A stretch of 48,246 bases of DNA from DAOTWP01 sp034435675 (GTDB taxonomy: Bacteria; Chloroflexota; Anaerolineae; Aggregatilineales; Phototrophicaceae): contig DAOTWP010000017.1 of assembly GCA_034435675.1 (NCBI GenBank), positions 1 to 48,246 of the forward strand. Reading direction: 5' to 3'. The translations under genes and the position numbers were made by a program. Every line of letters starts with the position of its first letter. Position 1 is the first letter of the stretch. Below, one piece after another: positions 16,953 to 25,266 of this stretch. The notes below the pieces were generated by a model. It saw only the letters and a list, made by a program, of their open reading frames with translations, searched no databases and was not told where the DNA came from.

Positions 16953-18602
16953 ATGGCATACAGTTTACCGGAAATTCAGGAACCGGCAGCGCCTGCACCC
17001 AACGAGGCGCTGCTGGTGGCAAGCGGAGACCTGCGCCTGTCTGCCAATCAGGCTTGCTGGGCAGCGCAGGTGGCGATGGAACAGCAGCTTATTGATGTGT
17101 TCGCACGCGAGGGCATCAGCGTGCGGCGCGCTCACCTCTATGATCCGGTGGAGCAGCACGGGTTTATCTCCAGCCAGCGCATGGGCATGGATGTGTTTCA
17201 ACGCATTCACCCCGATGCGCGGCTGATTGTGGCAGAAGCCGTCTGGCAGTACAGCCATCATGTGCTTGCCGGGCTGCGCAGCCATCGTGGTCCGATTCTG
17301 ACGGTGGCGAACTGGTCGGGGCAGTGGCCCGGCCTGGTCGGCTTGCTCAACCTGAACGGTTCGCTGACGAAAATGGGCGTGCGCTACAGCAGCCTGTGGA
17401 GTCAGAATTTTGATGACGAGTTCTTCCTCAACGGGGTGCGGGAATGGCTGCGCACAGGCAGTGTCACGCATCAGACTGACCATGTGCGTGAGGTGTTCGT
17501 GCAGCAGCTTCCGGCAGCAGAGTATGAACTCGGCGCGGCGCTGGCGCGGCAGCTGCGTCACGAAAAGGCGATTATGGGTGTGTTCGACGAAGGCTGTATG
17601 GGCATGTACAACGCCATCATTGACGATGAACTGCTCAATCCGCTGGGGGTCTATAAGGAACGGCTGAGTCAATCGGCACTGCTGGCGGAAATGGCGCGTG
17701 TGGAGGACGCCGAAGCACAGGCGGCGCGGCGCTGGCTGGACGCGCGCGGCGTGACCTTTGTCACTGGCACGAATCCGGCGACGGACCTCACCGACGGGCA
17801 GATTCACGAACAGCTCAGGATGTATATCGCCGCCGTGCGTATCGCCCATGCATTTGGCTGTGCCGCCATTGGCATTCAGTACCAGCAGGGGCTGAAGGAT
17901 ATGGCACCGGCGTCTGATCTGGTCGAAGGACTGCTGAACAACGTGGAGCGTCCCCCGGTTTATGACCGGCAGACCGGCACAGAACTGTATGCAGGCAGGG
18001 CGCTGCCCCACTTCAATGAGGTGGATGAAGGCGCGGGGCTGGACGCGCTGGTGACGAACCGTGTGTGGACGCAGATGGGCTATGATCCGGCGACCACGCT
18101 GCACGACCTGCGCTATGGGGAGCATTTCACAGGCAGCGGCGTGGATGCGTTTGTCTGGGTGTTCCTGATTTCCGGCGCTGCGCCCGCGTCACACTTTATC
18201 GGCGGCTATGCGGGGGCAACCAGCGAACGCCAGCCGCCAATGTATTTCCCCTATGGCGGCGGAACCCTGAAGGGTGTCAGCAAACCGGGCGAAATTGTCT
18301 GGAGTCGTGTGTATGTTGCCGGCGGGGAACTGCACTGTGATATGGGGCGCGCGACAGTGGTAGCACTGCCGCCTGAAGAAACGCAGCGGCGCTGGCAGAT
18401 GACCACGCCGCAGTGGCCCATTATGCATGCGGCGCTGCACGGGGTCAGCCGTGACCAGATGATGGCGCGGCATAAGGCGAATCATCTGAATGTGGTTTAT
18501 GCCCCTGGCGCGGCAGAAGCGGATAAAGCGCTGGCGGCAAAGGCGGCGCTGCTGCTGGCGCTGGGCGTGCGCGTGCATCTGTGCGGCACAGTCAACCTGT
18601 AA
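16953..18602 (+). CDS. L-fucose/D-arabinose isomerase-like protein
   Basis: 549-aa aldose-ketose isomerase of the FucI superfamily. ATG 16953 has AAGGAG (16939-16944) 8 nt upstream; a GTG at 16944 lies inside that site. Landmarks are ILTVANWSGQWPGLVGLLNLNG near residue 110, VFDEGCMGMYNAIIDD near 210 (candidate metal Glu/Asp), and the C-terminal SRDQMMARHKANHLNVVYAP with the conserved His. The protein ends LGVRVHLCG as in other members. Characterised FucI enzymes convert L-fucose to L-fuculose with Mn(II), but distant members differ in substrate. It opens a catabolic block with an aldolase, a dehydrogenase, a second isomerase and a kinase. Confidence 0.8.
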   Translation: MAYSLPEIQEPAAPAPNEALLVASGDLRLSANQACWAAQVAMEQQLIDVFAREGISVRRAHLYDPVEQHGFISSQRMGMDVFQRIHPDARLIVAEAVWQYSHHVLAGLRSHRGPILTVANWSGQWPGLVGLLNLNGSLTKMGVRYSSLWSQNFDDEFFLNGVREWLRTGSVTHQTDHVREVFVQQLPAAEYELGAALARQLRHEKAIMGVFDEGCMGMYNAIIDDELLNPLGVYKERLSQSALLAEMARVEDAEAQAARRWLDARGVTFVTGTNPATDLTDGQIHEQLRMYIAAVRIAHAFGCAAIGIQYQQGLKDMAPASDLVEGLLNNVERPPVYDRQTGTELYAGRALPHFNEVDEGAGLDALVTNRVWTQMGYDPATTLHDLRYGEHFTGSGVDAFVWVFLISGAAPASHFIGGYAGATSERQPPMYFPYGGGTLKGVSKPGEIVWSRVYVAGGELHCDMGRATVVALPPEETQRRWQMTTPQWPIMHAALHGVSRDQMMARHKANHLNVVYAPGAAEADKALAAKAALLLALGVRVHLCGTVNL

Positions 18603-18637
18603 TGCCTGAAGCACCCGCAGACGGTGTGCCGTCGAGC

Positions 18638-18652
18638 AGGTGTTGAACACCT
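18638..18652. promoter_or_regulatory. Palindrome AGGTGTTGAACACCT before the aldolase gene
   Basis: A perfect 7+1+7 palindrome lies in the 79-bp gap between the isomerase and aldolase genes. Its half-sites AGGTGT/ACACCT are the same hexamers as in the element at 16860-16886, suggesting one regulator recognises both. This is a pattern match only. Confidence 0.4.
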
Positions 18653-18681
18653 TGGTCTGGATCAAAAGGACAACATGAACT

Positions 18682-19527
18682 ATGAGCATTGAATACCGGC
18701 TTAACCGGCTGTTTGCCCCCGATGGCAAATGTTTTGATGTGGCAGTGGATCACGGCTTTTTTGGCGAAGTGCGTTTTTTGCCCGGCATTGAGAATATGCC
18801 CGCAGTGGTCGGCGCGCTGGTGGCTGCCGCGCCGGACGCTATTCAGTTGAGTATTGGGCAGGCGCCGCTGCTGCAAGCCATCCCCGGTAAGGATAAACCC
18901 GCGCTGGTGCTGCGCACCGATGTCGCCAACCTGTACGGCAGTGTGCTGCCCCGTGCGCTGTTCAGCCGCCTGATTCACGAGCCGCTGGAACAGGCGCTGC
19001 GGTTGGACGCCGCCTGTGTGGTCGCCAATCTGTTCATGCTGCCGGATCAGCCGGAAGTGTGGGAACAGTGTGTGCAGAATATCATGGCGCTCAAGCCACT
19101 GTGCGAACGTTATGGCATGCCGTTGATGGTCGAACCGCTGGTGATGCAGGCGGACAACAGCCGCGGCGGTTACATGGTGGATGGCGACATCAGCAAGATT
19201 ATGCCGCTGGTGCGCCAGGCGGTCGAACTGGGCGCGGACATTATCAAAGCAGATCCGACCGATGACCCGCAGCAATATCACCGTGTGGTCGATGTGGCGG
19301 GCGGCAAGCCGATCCTCGTGCGCGGCGGCGGCAAGGTGTCCGACGCGGAGATTCTGGAGCGCACCTATGCGCTGATGCAGCAGGGCGCGCAGGGCATTGT
19401 TTATGGGCGCAATGTCATTCAGCACGAGTCGCCCACCGCGATTACGCGCGCGCTGATGGCGGTGGTGCATGAGGGCGTGACCCCGGCGGAAGCGCTGCAA
19501 ATTCTTGAGGATGCCGTCCATGGCTAA
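18682..19527 (+). CDS. Class I aldolase (DhnA/LacD/DeoC-like)
   Basis: 281-aa class I (Schiff-base) aldolase of the DeoC/FbaB/LsrF superfamily. The N-terminal FDVAVDHGFFGEV, the middle ELGADIIKADPTDDP with the candidate Schiff-base Lys (about residue 191), and the C-terminal PILVRGGGKVSD and GIVYGRNVIQH (phosphate-binding Gly/Arg) are family features. Expected substrates are ketose phosphates. The ribosome binding site AAAAGGA (18664-18670) lies 11 nt upstream. A 5-codon open frame starts at 18675 between the site and the ATG and overlaps the start. Linked isomerases and a PfkB kinase suggest it cleaves the phosphorylated product of that pathway (inference). Confidence 0.8.
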   Translation: MSIEYRLNRLFAPDGKCFDVAVDHGFFGEVRFLPGIENMPAVVGALVAAAPDAIQLSIGQAPLLQAIPGKDKPALVLRTDVANLYGSVLPRALFSRLIHEPLEQALRLDAACVVANLFMLPDQPEVWEQCVQNIMALKPLCERYGMPLMVEPLVMQADNSRGGYMVDGDISKIMPLVRQAVELGADIIKADPTDDPQQYHRVVDVAGGKPILVRGGGKVSDAEILERTYALMQQGAQGIVYGRNVIQHESPTAITRALMAVVHEGVTPAEALQILEDAVHG

Positions 19528-20671
19528 GCGGCAAATTCGCTTCGGCGTGATCGGGCTGGGGCTGATGGGGCGGGAGTTCGCCAGCGCTGCCGCGCGCTGG
19601 ATGCACTTGCTCAATCTGGATTTCCAGCCGGTCATCACCGCAATCTGTGATGTCAACCCGGCGTTGTTCGACTGGTTTACGAACAATTTTGACAGCATTC
19701 GGCTCAGCAGCACGGATTACCACGACCTGCTGGGCAGCGCGGATGTGGACGCGATTTACTGCGCCGTGCCGCATAATTTGCACCAGCAGGTTTACATCGA
19801 TATTGTGCGCGCGGGCAAACACCTGCTGGGCGAAAAACCCTTCGGCATTGACCGCGCAGCCAACAGTGCCATTCTGCAAGCGCTGGATGAACAGCCGGAT
19901 GTGCTGGTGCGCTGTTCATCAGAATTCCCGTTCTTTCCAGGCGCACAGCGGGTGATTCAGGCGCTGCGGGAGAATCCGTTTGGCAAGGTCATTGAGGCTG
20001 AGGCAGGTTTCCTGCACAGCAGCGACATCAACCCGGATAAGCCGATCAACTGGAAGCGCATGATCGAAATCAACGGCGCATACGGCTGCATGGGTGACCT
20101 GGGGCTGCATGTGTTTCACATTCCGCTGCGGGCGGGCTGGCTGCCGCAGAATGTGCGCGCGCTGCTGAGTAATATCGTCACCGAACGCTATAACGCAGCC
20201 GGCGAAAGAGTGCCCTGCCTGACATGGGATAACGCGATTCTGAGCTGTGCGGTGCAGTCCGATGTTTACGGTAGTTTCCCGATGACGCTGCGCACGTACC
20301 GCATCGCGCCGGGCGAAACCAATACGTGGTATATCAACATTTACGGCACGCAATACAGCATACGCTACTCGACGCGCCAGCCAAAATCGCTGTACACACT
20401 GCGCTACAGCGGCGGAACGCAGGCATGGTGCGAAGAAAGCCTCGGCTACAGCAGCGCCTATCCGGCGATTACCGGCGGCATATTTGAATTCGGCTTTGCG
20501 GACAGCATCCTGCAAATGTGGGCGGCGTTCTGTGACGAACTGATCAACGGGCGCGCGGGGATGGCACAGCCGTTTTACTGCGCGACGCCGCAGGAAACCG
20601 CGCAGCATCATGCCGTGCTGACCGCCGCGCTGGAGTCGCACAGGCAGCAGACGGTGGCAGTCGTGGACTGA
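19520..20671 (+). CDS. Gfo/Idh/MocA-family oxidoreductase
   Basis: 383-aa NAD(P)-dependent dehydrogenase. ATG 19520 (MAKRQIRFG) is chosen: GAGGA lies 9 nt upstream and the start overlaps the aldolase gene by 8 nt. The Rossmann fold begins FGVIGLGLMGREFA, the conserved GEKPFGID (EKP motif) is near residue 105, and the C-terminal domain contains GCMGDLGLHVFHIP, the usual dimer/substrate region. Family members oxidise or epimerise sugars and inositols; the substrate here is unknown. It is translationally coupled to the aldolase gene. Confidence 0.85.
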   Translation: MAKRQIRFGVIGLGLMGREFASAAARWMHLLNLDFQPVITAICDVNPALFDWFTNNFDSIRLSSTDYHDLLGSADVDAIYCAVPHNLHQQVYIDIVRAGKHLLGEKPFGIDRAANSAILQALDEQPDVLVRCSSEFPFFPGAQRVIQALRENPFGKVIEAEAGFLHSSDINPDKPINWKRMIEINGAYGCMGDLGLHVFHIPLRAGWLPQNVRALLSNIVTERYNAAGERVPCLTWDNAILSCAVQSDVYGSFPMTLRTYRIAPGETNTWYINIYGTQYSIRYSTRQPKSLYTLRYSGGTQAWCEESLGYSSAYPAITGGIFEFGFADSILQMWAAFCDELINGRAGMAQPFYCATPQETAQHHAVLTAALESHRQQTVAVVD

Positions 20672-20756
20672 GCGCGTGTGCCGGGCGGGGGCAAACAGGA
20701 GATTAAGAATCTATCCGTCAGGTTATCTTAAATACATTTTTGAGGAGGTTTAAGAG

Positions 20757-21308
20757 ATGGCAATGAAGCGCGCAGAGGTCGAGAAATGGCAGCGGCTCGC
20801 CGTTGAAATGCTGACGGAGGTGGGCATTGTGCTGACCGACCAGGAAAAACAGACCGTCGAGATTGTGGATCTGGGGTTAGGCGAGTACGAACAGACCGGG
20901 CTGGCGCTGGTAGTTTACCACAACGATGAGAAGTATTGCGCCAAAGAACTGGTGCTGCTGCCGCGCCAGACCTGCCCGCAGCATAAGCATCCCGCGCTGC
21001 CGGAACTCAACTATCCCGGCAAGCAGGAAACATTTCGCTGCCGCTGGGGCAAAGTCTATCTGTATGTTGAAGGCGATCCGGTGGATATGCCTAAAGCAGT
21101 GCCCCCGGCAGGGCGTGAGCAGCATTACACCGTCTGGCATGAGGTTGTGCTGCATCCGGGCGAGCAGTACACCATTCCGCCGCAGACGTGGCACTGGTTC
21201 CAGGGCGGACCGGATGGCGCAATCGTCAGCGAATTCAGCACGCGCAGCATTGACGAAGCCGATGTTTACAACGACCCTGATATTCGCCGGATGCCCGAAA
21301 TCGAATAG
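20757..21308 (+). CDS. D-lyxose isomerase-like cupin protein
   Basis: 183-aa cupin-type sugar isomerase (DUF1498 / D-lyxose ketol-isomerase family). Metal ligands are visible in CPQHKHP and ELNYPGKQETFRCRWG, and a further His in IPPQTWHWFQGG, at the spacing of the family. Characterised members interconvert D-lyxose with D-xylulose and D-mannose with D-fructose. A strong ribosome binding site GAGGAGGT (20742-20749) lies 7 nt before ATG 20757. The stop shares one base with an in-frame GTG of the next gene. With an alpha-mannosidase upstream, mannose isomerisation is an attractive but unproven role. Confidence 0.85.
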   Translation: MAMKRAEVEKWQRLAVEMLTEVGIVLTDQEKQTVEIVDLGLGEYEQTGLALVVYHNDEKYCAKELVLLPRQTCPQHKHPALPELNYPGKQETFRCRWGKVYLYVEGDPVDMPKAVPPAGREQHYTVWHEVVLHPGEQYTIPPQTWHWFQGGPDGAIVSEFSTRSIDEADVYNDPDIRRMPEIE

Positions 21309-21325
21309 TGGACGGGGAAACGCAG

Positions 21326-22438
21326 ATGACTTACGAGGTGATTGTCAGTGGTCATTTGTGCGTTGACCTGCTGCCGGAAACGTCGCGCACGCCGCTGCGG
21401 GCGCTGGCGTCACCGGGCAAATTGTCGGAGATTGGTCCGCTGACGATTACAACTGGCGGCTCGGTGTCTAACACCGGTCTGGCGCTGCACCGTCTGGGCG
21501 TGCAGGTCGGCTTGATGACCACCGTTGGTGATGACCTGCTGGGGCGGGTGATTATCGCCAAGATCAAGGACGATGATCCGGGGTTAGCGGCGCTGATTCG
21601 CGTGCGGCAAAATCAGGCAAGTTCCTATTCCGTGATTCTGTCACCGGAGAATGCTGATCGCATCATTCTGCACTGTTCTGGTAACAACAACGATTTTGGC
21701 AGCGAGGATGTGGATTTTGCGGTGGTCGGCGCTGCGTCTATGTTTCACCTGGGCTATCCGCCGCTGCTGCCGCGGCTGTATGCCGAGGATGGCGTCGGGC
21801 TGGCGGCAATCTATCAGCGTGCCCACGCTGCCGGGGTGATTACTTCGCTCGACATGGCGCACCCTGACCCGCACGGGGTCAGCGGGCAGGTAAACTGGCA
21901 GCGGGTGCTGGCGCGCGTGCTGCCGTTTGTGGATGTCTTTTTGCCCAGCATTGAGGAAATTGTGTTCATGCTGCGCCGTGCGGATTATGACCGCTGGCAG
22001 GGCGCAGTGATGCAGCATATGTCCCGTGCCTATCTGCGCAGCCTGGCGGGCGAGCTGCTGGCGCTGGGGGTGGGCATTGCCGGGTTCAAGATGGGTGAAT
22101 ACGGCATCTATGTGCGCACCGCTGATGCGGCGGAACAGGTGCAGCGGCTGGCACGTCTGCCCGGTGAGCCGCAGCGCTGGCGGGCGCTGGAATTGTGGCA
22201 TCCGGCATTTGATGTGCAGGTGGTGGGCACGACCGGCGCGGGCGATACAGCATACGCGGGCTTCTTATGCGCGCTGCTGCGCGGGCTGCCGCCGGAGGAA
22301 GCGCTGCGCTTCACCTGCGCGGTGGGTGGCTGCAATGTGGAGGCGGCGGATGCCATTAGCGGTGTGCGTTCGTGGGATGCGACCTGGGCGCGGATTCATG
22401 CAGGCTGGCGAACGTCTGCGCTGACAATCCCCGACTGA
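21326..22438 (+). CDS. PfkB-family carbohydrate kinase
   Basis: 370-aa ribokinase-superfamily sugar kinase. ATG 21326 is preferred to GTG 21308 because GGGGAAA (21314-21320) lies 5 nt upstream. The N-terminal block is TITTGGSVSNTGLALHRLG, and the catalytic/anion-hole block is VVGTTGAGDTAYAGFL near residue 302 with Asp in GAGD. The insert around residues 195-240 is longer than in ribokinase. Last gene of the catabolic run; it would phosphorylate the ketose formed by one of the linked isomerases. Exact substrate unknown. Confidence 0.85.
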   Translation: MTYEVIVSGHLCVDLLPETSRTPLRALASPGKLSEIGPLTITTGGSVSNTGLALHRLGVQVGLMTTVGDDLLGRVIIAKIKDDDPGLAALIRVRQNQASSYSVILSPENADRIILHCSGNNNDFGSEDVDFAVVGAASMFHLGYPPLLPRLYAEDGVGLAAIYQRAHAAGVITSLDMAHPDPHGVSGQVNWQRVLARVLPFVDVFLPSIEEIVFMLRRADYDRWQGAVMQHMSRAYLRSLAGELLALGVGIAGFKMGEYGIYVRTADAAEQVQRLARLPGEPQRWRALELWHPAFDVQVVGTTGAGDTAYAGFLCALLRGLPPEEALRFTCAVGGCNVEAADAISGVRSWDATWARIHAGWRTSALTIPD

Positions 22439-22727
22439 GCGCCTCAGACTGGGTGCCTCAGACTGGGCGCGTCTTCCCCAGGGGCATAAGCCACCGAATC
22501 AGGGCGGCAGCATTTCCCGGCGTGTTTGGACACGGCGCGGATATTTGGGGTTATTGCCTGTATGAATATGGATCGACCAGTAGGCGATTGTGATAATTGT
22601 CACTTGTTAGGAGTGGGCGCAGCGCTGTACAGTGAAATATACGCATGTAATGGTTGCTGAAATACATTGGGGGGGGAGGACGAAGCAACCGCGAGACAAC
22701 CGCGCTATTCCACAAAAGGACAACAGT
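22439..22727. other. Intergenic region with 14-bp tandem duplication
   Basis: No gene is seen. GCCTCAGACTGGG occurs twice in tandem with a 14-bp period (22441-22467). The CRP/FNR-type site at 22589-22604 and a candidate -10 TACAGT (22628-22633) drive the downstream gene. AAAAGGA near 22715 is its ribosome binding site. Confidence 0.5.
22589..22604 (+). promoter_or_regulatory. CRP/FNR-family site upstream of the thrombospondin-repeat protein
   Basis: TGTGATAATTGTCACT is a TGTGA-N6-TCAC(T) palindrome of the CRP/FNR superfamily type. It differs at one base from the site at 40903-40918 upstream of hoxE. A TACAGT -10-like box (22628-22633) puts the site centre at about -43, a class II activator position. 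Confidence 0.6.
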
Positions 22728-25121
22728 ATGACTTCAAAGAGATTTCTTGCCGTTCTGCTTGGTTTCTTGCTTCTAGGCTTTACTGCTTATCCCCTTCAAG
22801 CACAGGAAGATGAACCGCCCCTTTTTGCGCCCATTGATGCCACGAATGCCGCGATGCTGACAGAGATTGTGGAACCGCTGACACCAGAAGAGGATGGGCT
22901 GTTCATTGAAGCACAGTTTGCTCCTGATGGGTCGTTTATCGCCGCAATATTCCGCTACAGTCATGGCGAAAACGACTTTGGAAGTATTCCTTACATCTGG
23001 CCCGACCTGAATGATCTCAAGGTTGTTCAGGCATTTGACACCGAAGTCGGCGATGAAATCCGTGCAATGACCGTCAATCCTGAAGACGGGTCACTGATTA
23101 CGGGCAGTGCGCTGGGCTATGTCAAATCGTGGGATCTCGACAGGCTCTCCGGCAGGCAGTTGTTCCGCACACGATCCTCAGGGGGGCAAGGGTTTCTATG
23201 CCAGATCAACGGCTTCATCAATGCAGTCGCCTACAGCCCCACCAGCGACATGCTGCTGGTGGGCGAAGTGGGCGGCACGCTGACCGTTTTGCCGGAGGAG
23301 ACCCAATTCGACTCCTCAATCAGTGGCAATACCTGTCTGTCCGACACGCCCGGCGGCATCATTGTCGATATTGACTGGGATGCCGCCGGGGAATACTTTG
23401 TTGTCGGACGGCGCCAGGGCGAAAGAGGCTGGTTCGAAATCTGGGACGCCGAAACGCTTGAGGTGATCGAGACCTTCGACGGGTTCGACCAGATCCAGGC
23501 GCTGCGTTTGAGTCCCGATGCGTCTATGGCGGCGGTGGTGGATGCCTATCAGGATGCGAATGAAAACTGGCACTCCAAACTCTATCTGGTGGACATTGCC
23601 AGCGGTGAACGCACGCTGCTGCTGGAACAGGCGTTTACCGGGTTGGCGTTTAGCAACGACAATACTCTGCTGGCTTATACAACCTTTGACGCGACGATTG
23701 AAATCTATGACGTTGCCAGCGCGGAGGTGATCGCCACGCTTGAAGATAGCCATGAACTGCCTGTCACCGAACTGGAGTTCAGCCCGGATGGGACGCTGCT
23801 GCTGTCGTCAGACTGGCGCGATATCCGGCTGTGGGCGGTGCCCGATGCAGACAGCGACGGTGTGCTGGGCGATGATAACTGCCCGCTGGTCGCTAATGAA
23901 GATCAGGAAGATGGCGATGACGATGGCGTTGGCGATGCCTGTGACGAATGTCCGGATGTTGAGGGCAGTGCAGCCGCTGCCGGGTGCCCGGATGAGGACG
24001 AGGACGGAATCGCGGACGAGCAGGACAACTGCCCGGCAGTGAGCAATGCCGATCAGGCGGACTTCAACGACGACCAGACGGGCGACGCCTGCCAGGACAG
24101 CGATGAGGACGACCTGCTGGATGTCGAGGACGCCTGCCCGGACGCTGCCGGACCAGCGGCGACGGATGGCTGCCCGGACAGTGACGACGATGGCATAGCA
24201 GATGCCGATGATCTGTGCCCCGCTGAGGCAGGTTCCGCTGAACTCGATGGCTGCCCGGATAGTGACGACGATGGGATCGGCGACGACCAGGACAACTGCC
24301 CGGCAGTGAGCAACGCGGATCAGGCAGACTTTAATCAGGACAAGGTTGGCGATGCCTGCCAGGACACCGACGAGGACGATCTGCTTGACGCAGTGGATGC
24401 CTGCCCGGAGACAGCGGGTCCCGCAGAGACCGACGGCTGCCCGGATAGTGATGCCGATGGTATCGCTGATGTGGATGATCTGTGTCCGGATGAGGCGGGT
24501 TCCGCCGCAGCAGATGGCTGTCCCGATGCGGACGCGGATGGGATCGCGGACAAAGAGGACAACTGCCCGGATGTTGCCAATACGGATCAGGCGGATTTCA
24601 ATGACGACCAGACCGGCGATGCGTGCCAGGACAGTGATGAGGACACGCTGCTGGATGCCGAGGATGTCTGCCCGGATGCTGCCGGTCCAACAGAGACCGA
24701 CGGCTGCCCGGACAGCGACGACGATGGTGTGATTGATCCTGAGGATGCCTGCCCCGACGATCCTGGCGCGCCTGAAACAGATGGCTGCCCGGATGCCGAC
24801 GGTGACGGCGTATTTGATGCGGTGGATGAATGCCCTGACGAGGCAGGTATGCCGGAAGTCAACGGCTGTCTGTTTACGGGCATTGTTCGCGGCACTGGCA
24901 GCAACGTCAACATTCGCCGCGGTCCGGGAACCAATTTCGGTGTCGCTGGCGTGGCAGCGCCCGGCGAGACGTTTGTCATTCTGGGGCGCAACGCGGCGGG
25001 CGACTGGCTGCGGATTCGCACCGTGCCGGACGAAGGTGAGGACGCGCTTGAAGGCTGGATCTTCGCCGATCTGGTCGCTACGGATGCGCCAATTGAGAAT
25101 CTGCCGGTGCTGAACGAGTAA
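22728..25121 (+). CDS. Secreted WD40-like / thrombospondin type 3 repeat / SH3b protein
   Basis: 797-aa exported protein; ATG 22728 follows AAAAGGA and begins a signal peptide (MTSKRFLAVLLGFLLLGFTA, cut near LQAQ). Residues about 30-370 form WD40-like beta-propeller repeats (GSALGYVKSWDLD, LSPDASMAAVVDAYQD, LEFSPDGTLLLSSDWRDIRLW). Residues about 372-712 are a thrombospondin type 3 tract rich in D-x-D-x-D and CP pairs (DSDDDGIADADDLCP), predicted to bind calcium. Residues about 715-785 are an SH3b domain (GSNVNIRRGPGTNFGVAGV). No membrane anchor or sorting motif is seen after the SH3b domain. A role on the cell surface in calcium-dependent adhesion or structure is inferred; no enzymatic residues were recognised. 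Confidence 0.85.
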   Translation: MTSKRFLAVLLGFLLLGFTAYPLQAQEDEPPLFAPIDATNAAMLTEIVEPLTPEEDGLFIEAQFAPDGSFIAAIFRYSHGENDFGSIPYIWPDLNDLKVVQAFDTEVGDEIRAMTVNPEDGSLITGSALGYVKSWDLDRLSGRQLFRTRSSGGQGFLCQINGFINAVAYSPTSDMLLVGEVGGTLTVLPEETQFDSSISGNTCLSDTPGGIIVDIDWDAAGEYFVVGRRQGERGWFEIWDAETLEVIETFDGFDQIQALRLSPDASMAAVVDAYQDANENWHSKLYLVDIASGERTLLLEQAFTGLAFSNDNTLLAYTTFDATIEIYDVASAEVIATLEDSHELPVTELEFSPDGTLLLSSDWRDIRLWAVPDADSDGVLGDDNCPLVANEDQEDGDDDGVGDACDECPDVEGSAAAAGCPDEDEDGIADEQDNCPAVSNADQADFNDDQTGDACQDSDEDDLLDVEDACPDAAGPAATDGCPDSDDDGIADADDLCPAEAGSAELDGCPDSDDDGIGDDQDNCPAVSNADQADFNQDKVGDACQDTDEDDLLDAVDACPETAGPAETDGCPDSDADGIADVDDLCPDEAGSAAADGCPDADADGIADKEDNCPDVANTDQADFNDDQTGDACQDSDEDTLLDAEDVCPDAAGPTETDGCPDSDDDGVIDPEDACPDDPGAPETDGCPDADGDGVFDAVDECPDEAGMPEVNGCLFTGIVRGTGSNVNIRRGPGTNFGVAGVAAPGETFVILGRNAAGDWLRIRTVPDEGEDALEGWIFADLVATDAPIENLPVLNE
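24021..24821 (+). repeat. Three tandem 267-bp repeats inside the calcium-repeat tract
   Basis: Units start at 24021, 24288 and 24555, exactly 267 bp (89 codons) apart, each opening with a (CAG/GAG)GACAACTGCCCGG block. Each unit encodes about three thrombospondin type 3 elements. The third unit diverges most toward its end. The register and shared codons point to unit duplication. Confidence 0.8.
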
Positions 25122-25209
25122 CGCAGCAACTTGTGCGCGGGGCGGGGTGTCTATGCGCCGCGCCCCGGAAGGGCAATCCAACACCGCGGGTTGCAGACAC
25201 GAAACGACA

Positions 25210-25246
25210 GGGCTGCCGGTACGCCAGCAGCCCGCTTGTTTTGTGC
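25210..25246 (+). terminator. Rho-independent terminator
   Basis: GGGCTGC (25210-25216) pairs with GCAGCCC (25227-25233), with an inner GG/CC pairing, and is followed by GCTTGTTTTG, a usable U-rich tail on the plus strand. It lies between the convergent repeat-protein and histidine kinase genes, so it most likely ends the plus-strand transcript. Confidence 0.75.
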
Positions 25247-25266
25247 TCTATCTGTTTTGAGGCGGA

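Noticed and set aside
24021..24821. Regular repeats that could be mistaken for a CRISPR array
   Set aside because: The 267-bp period lies inside an intact coding frame and has no spacer structure or cas genes nearby.
25133..25180. GC-rich inverted sequence (GGGGCG... / ...CGCCCC) as a second terminator
   Set aside because: Arms pair imperfectly and there is no U-tract; the hairpin at 25210-25246 is a better terminator.
23808..25184. A 458-codon minus-strand frame rich in Ile/Val/Arg/Ala repeats
   Set aside because: It is the reverse reading of the Asp-rich calcium-repeat tract and inherits its periodicity.
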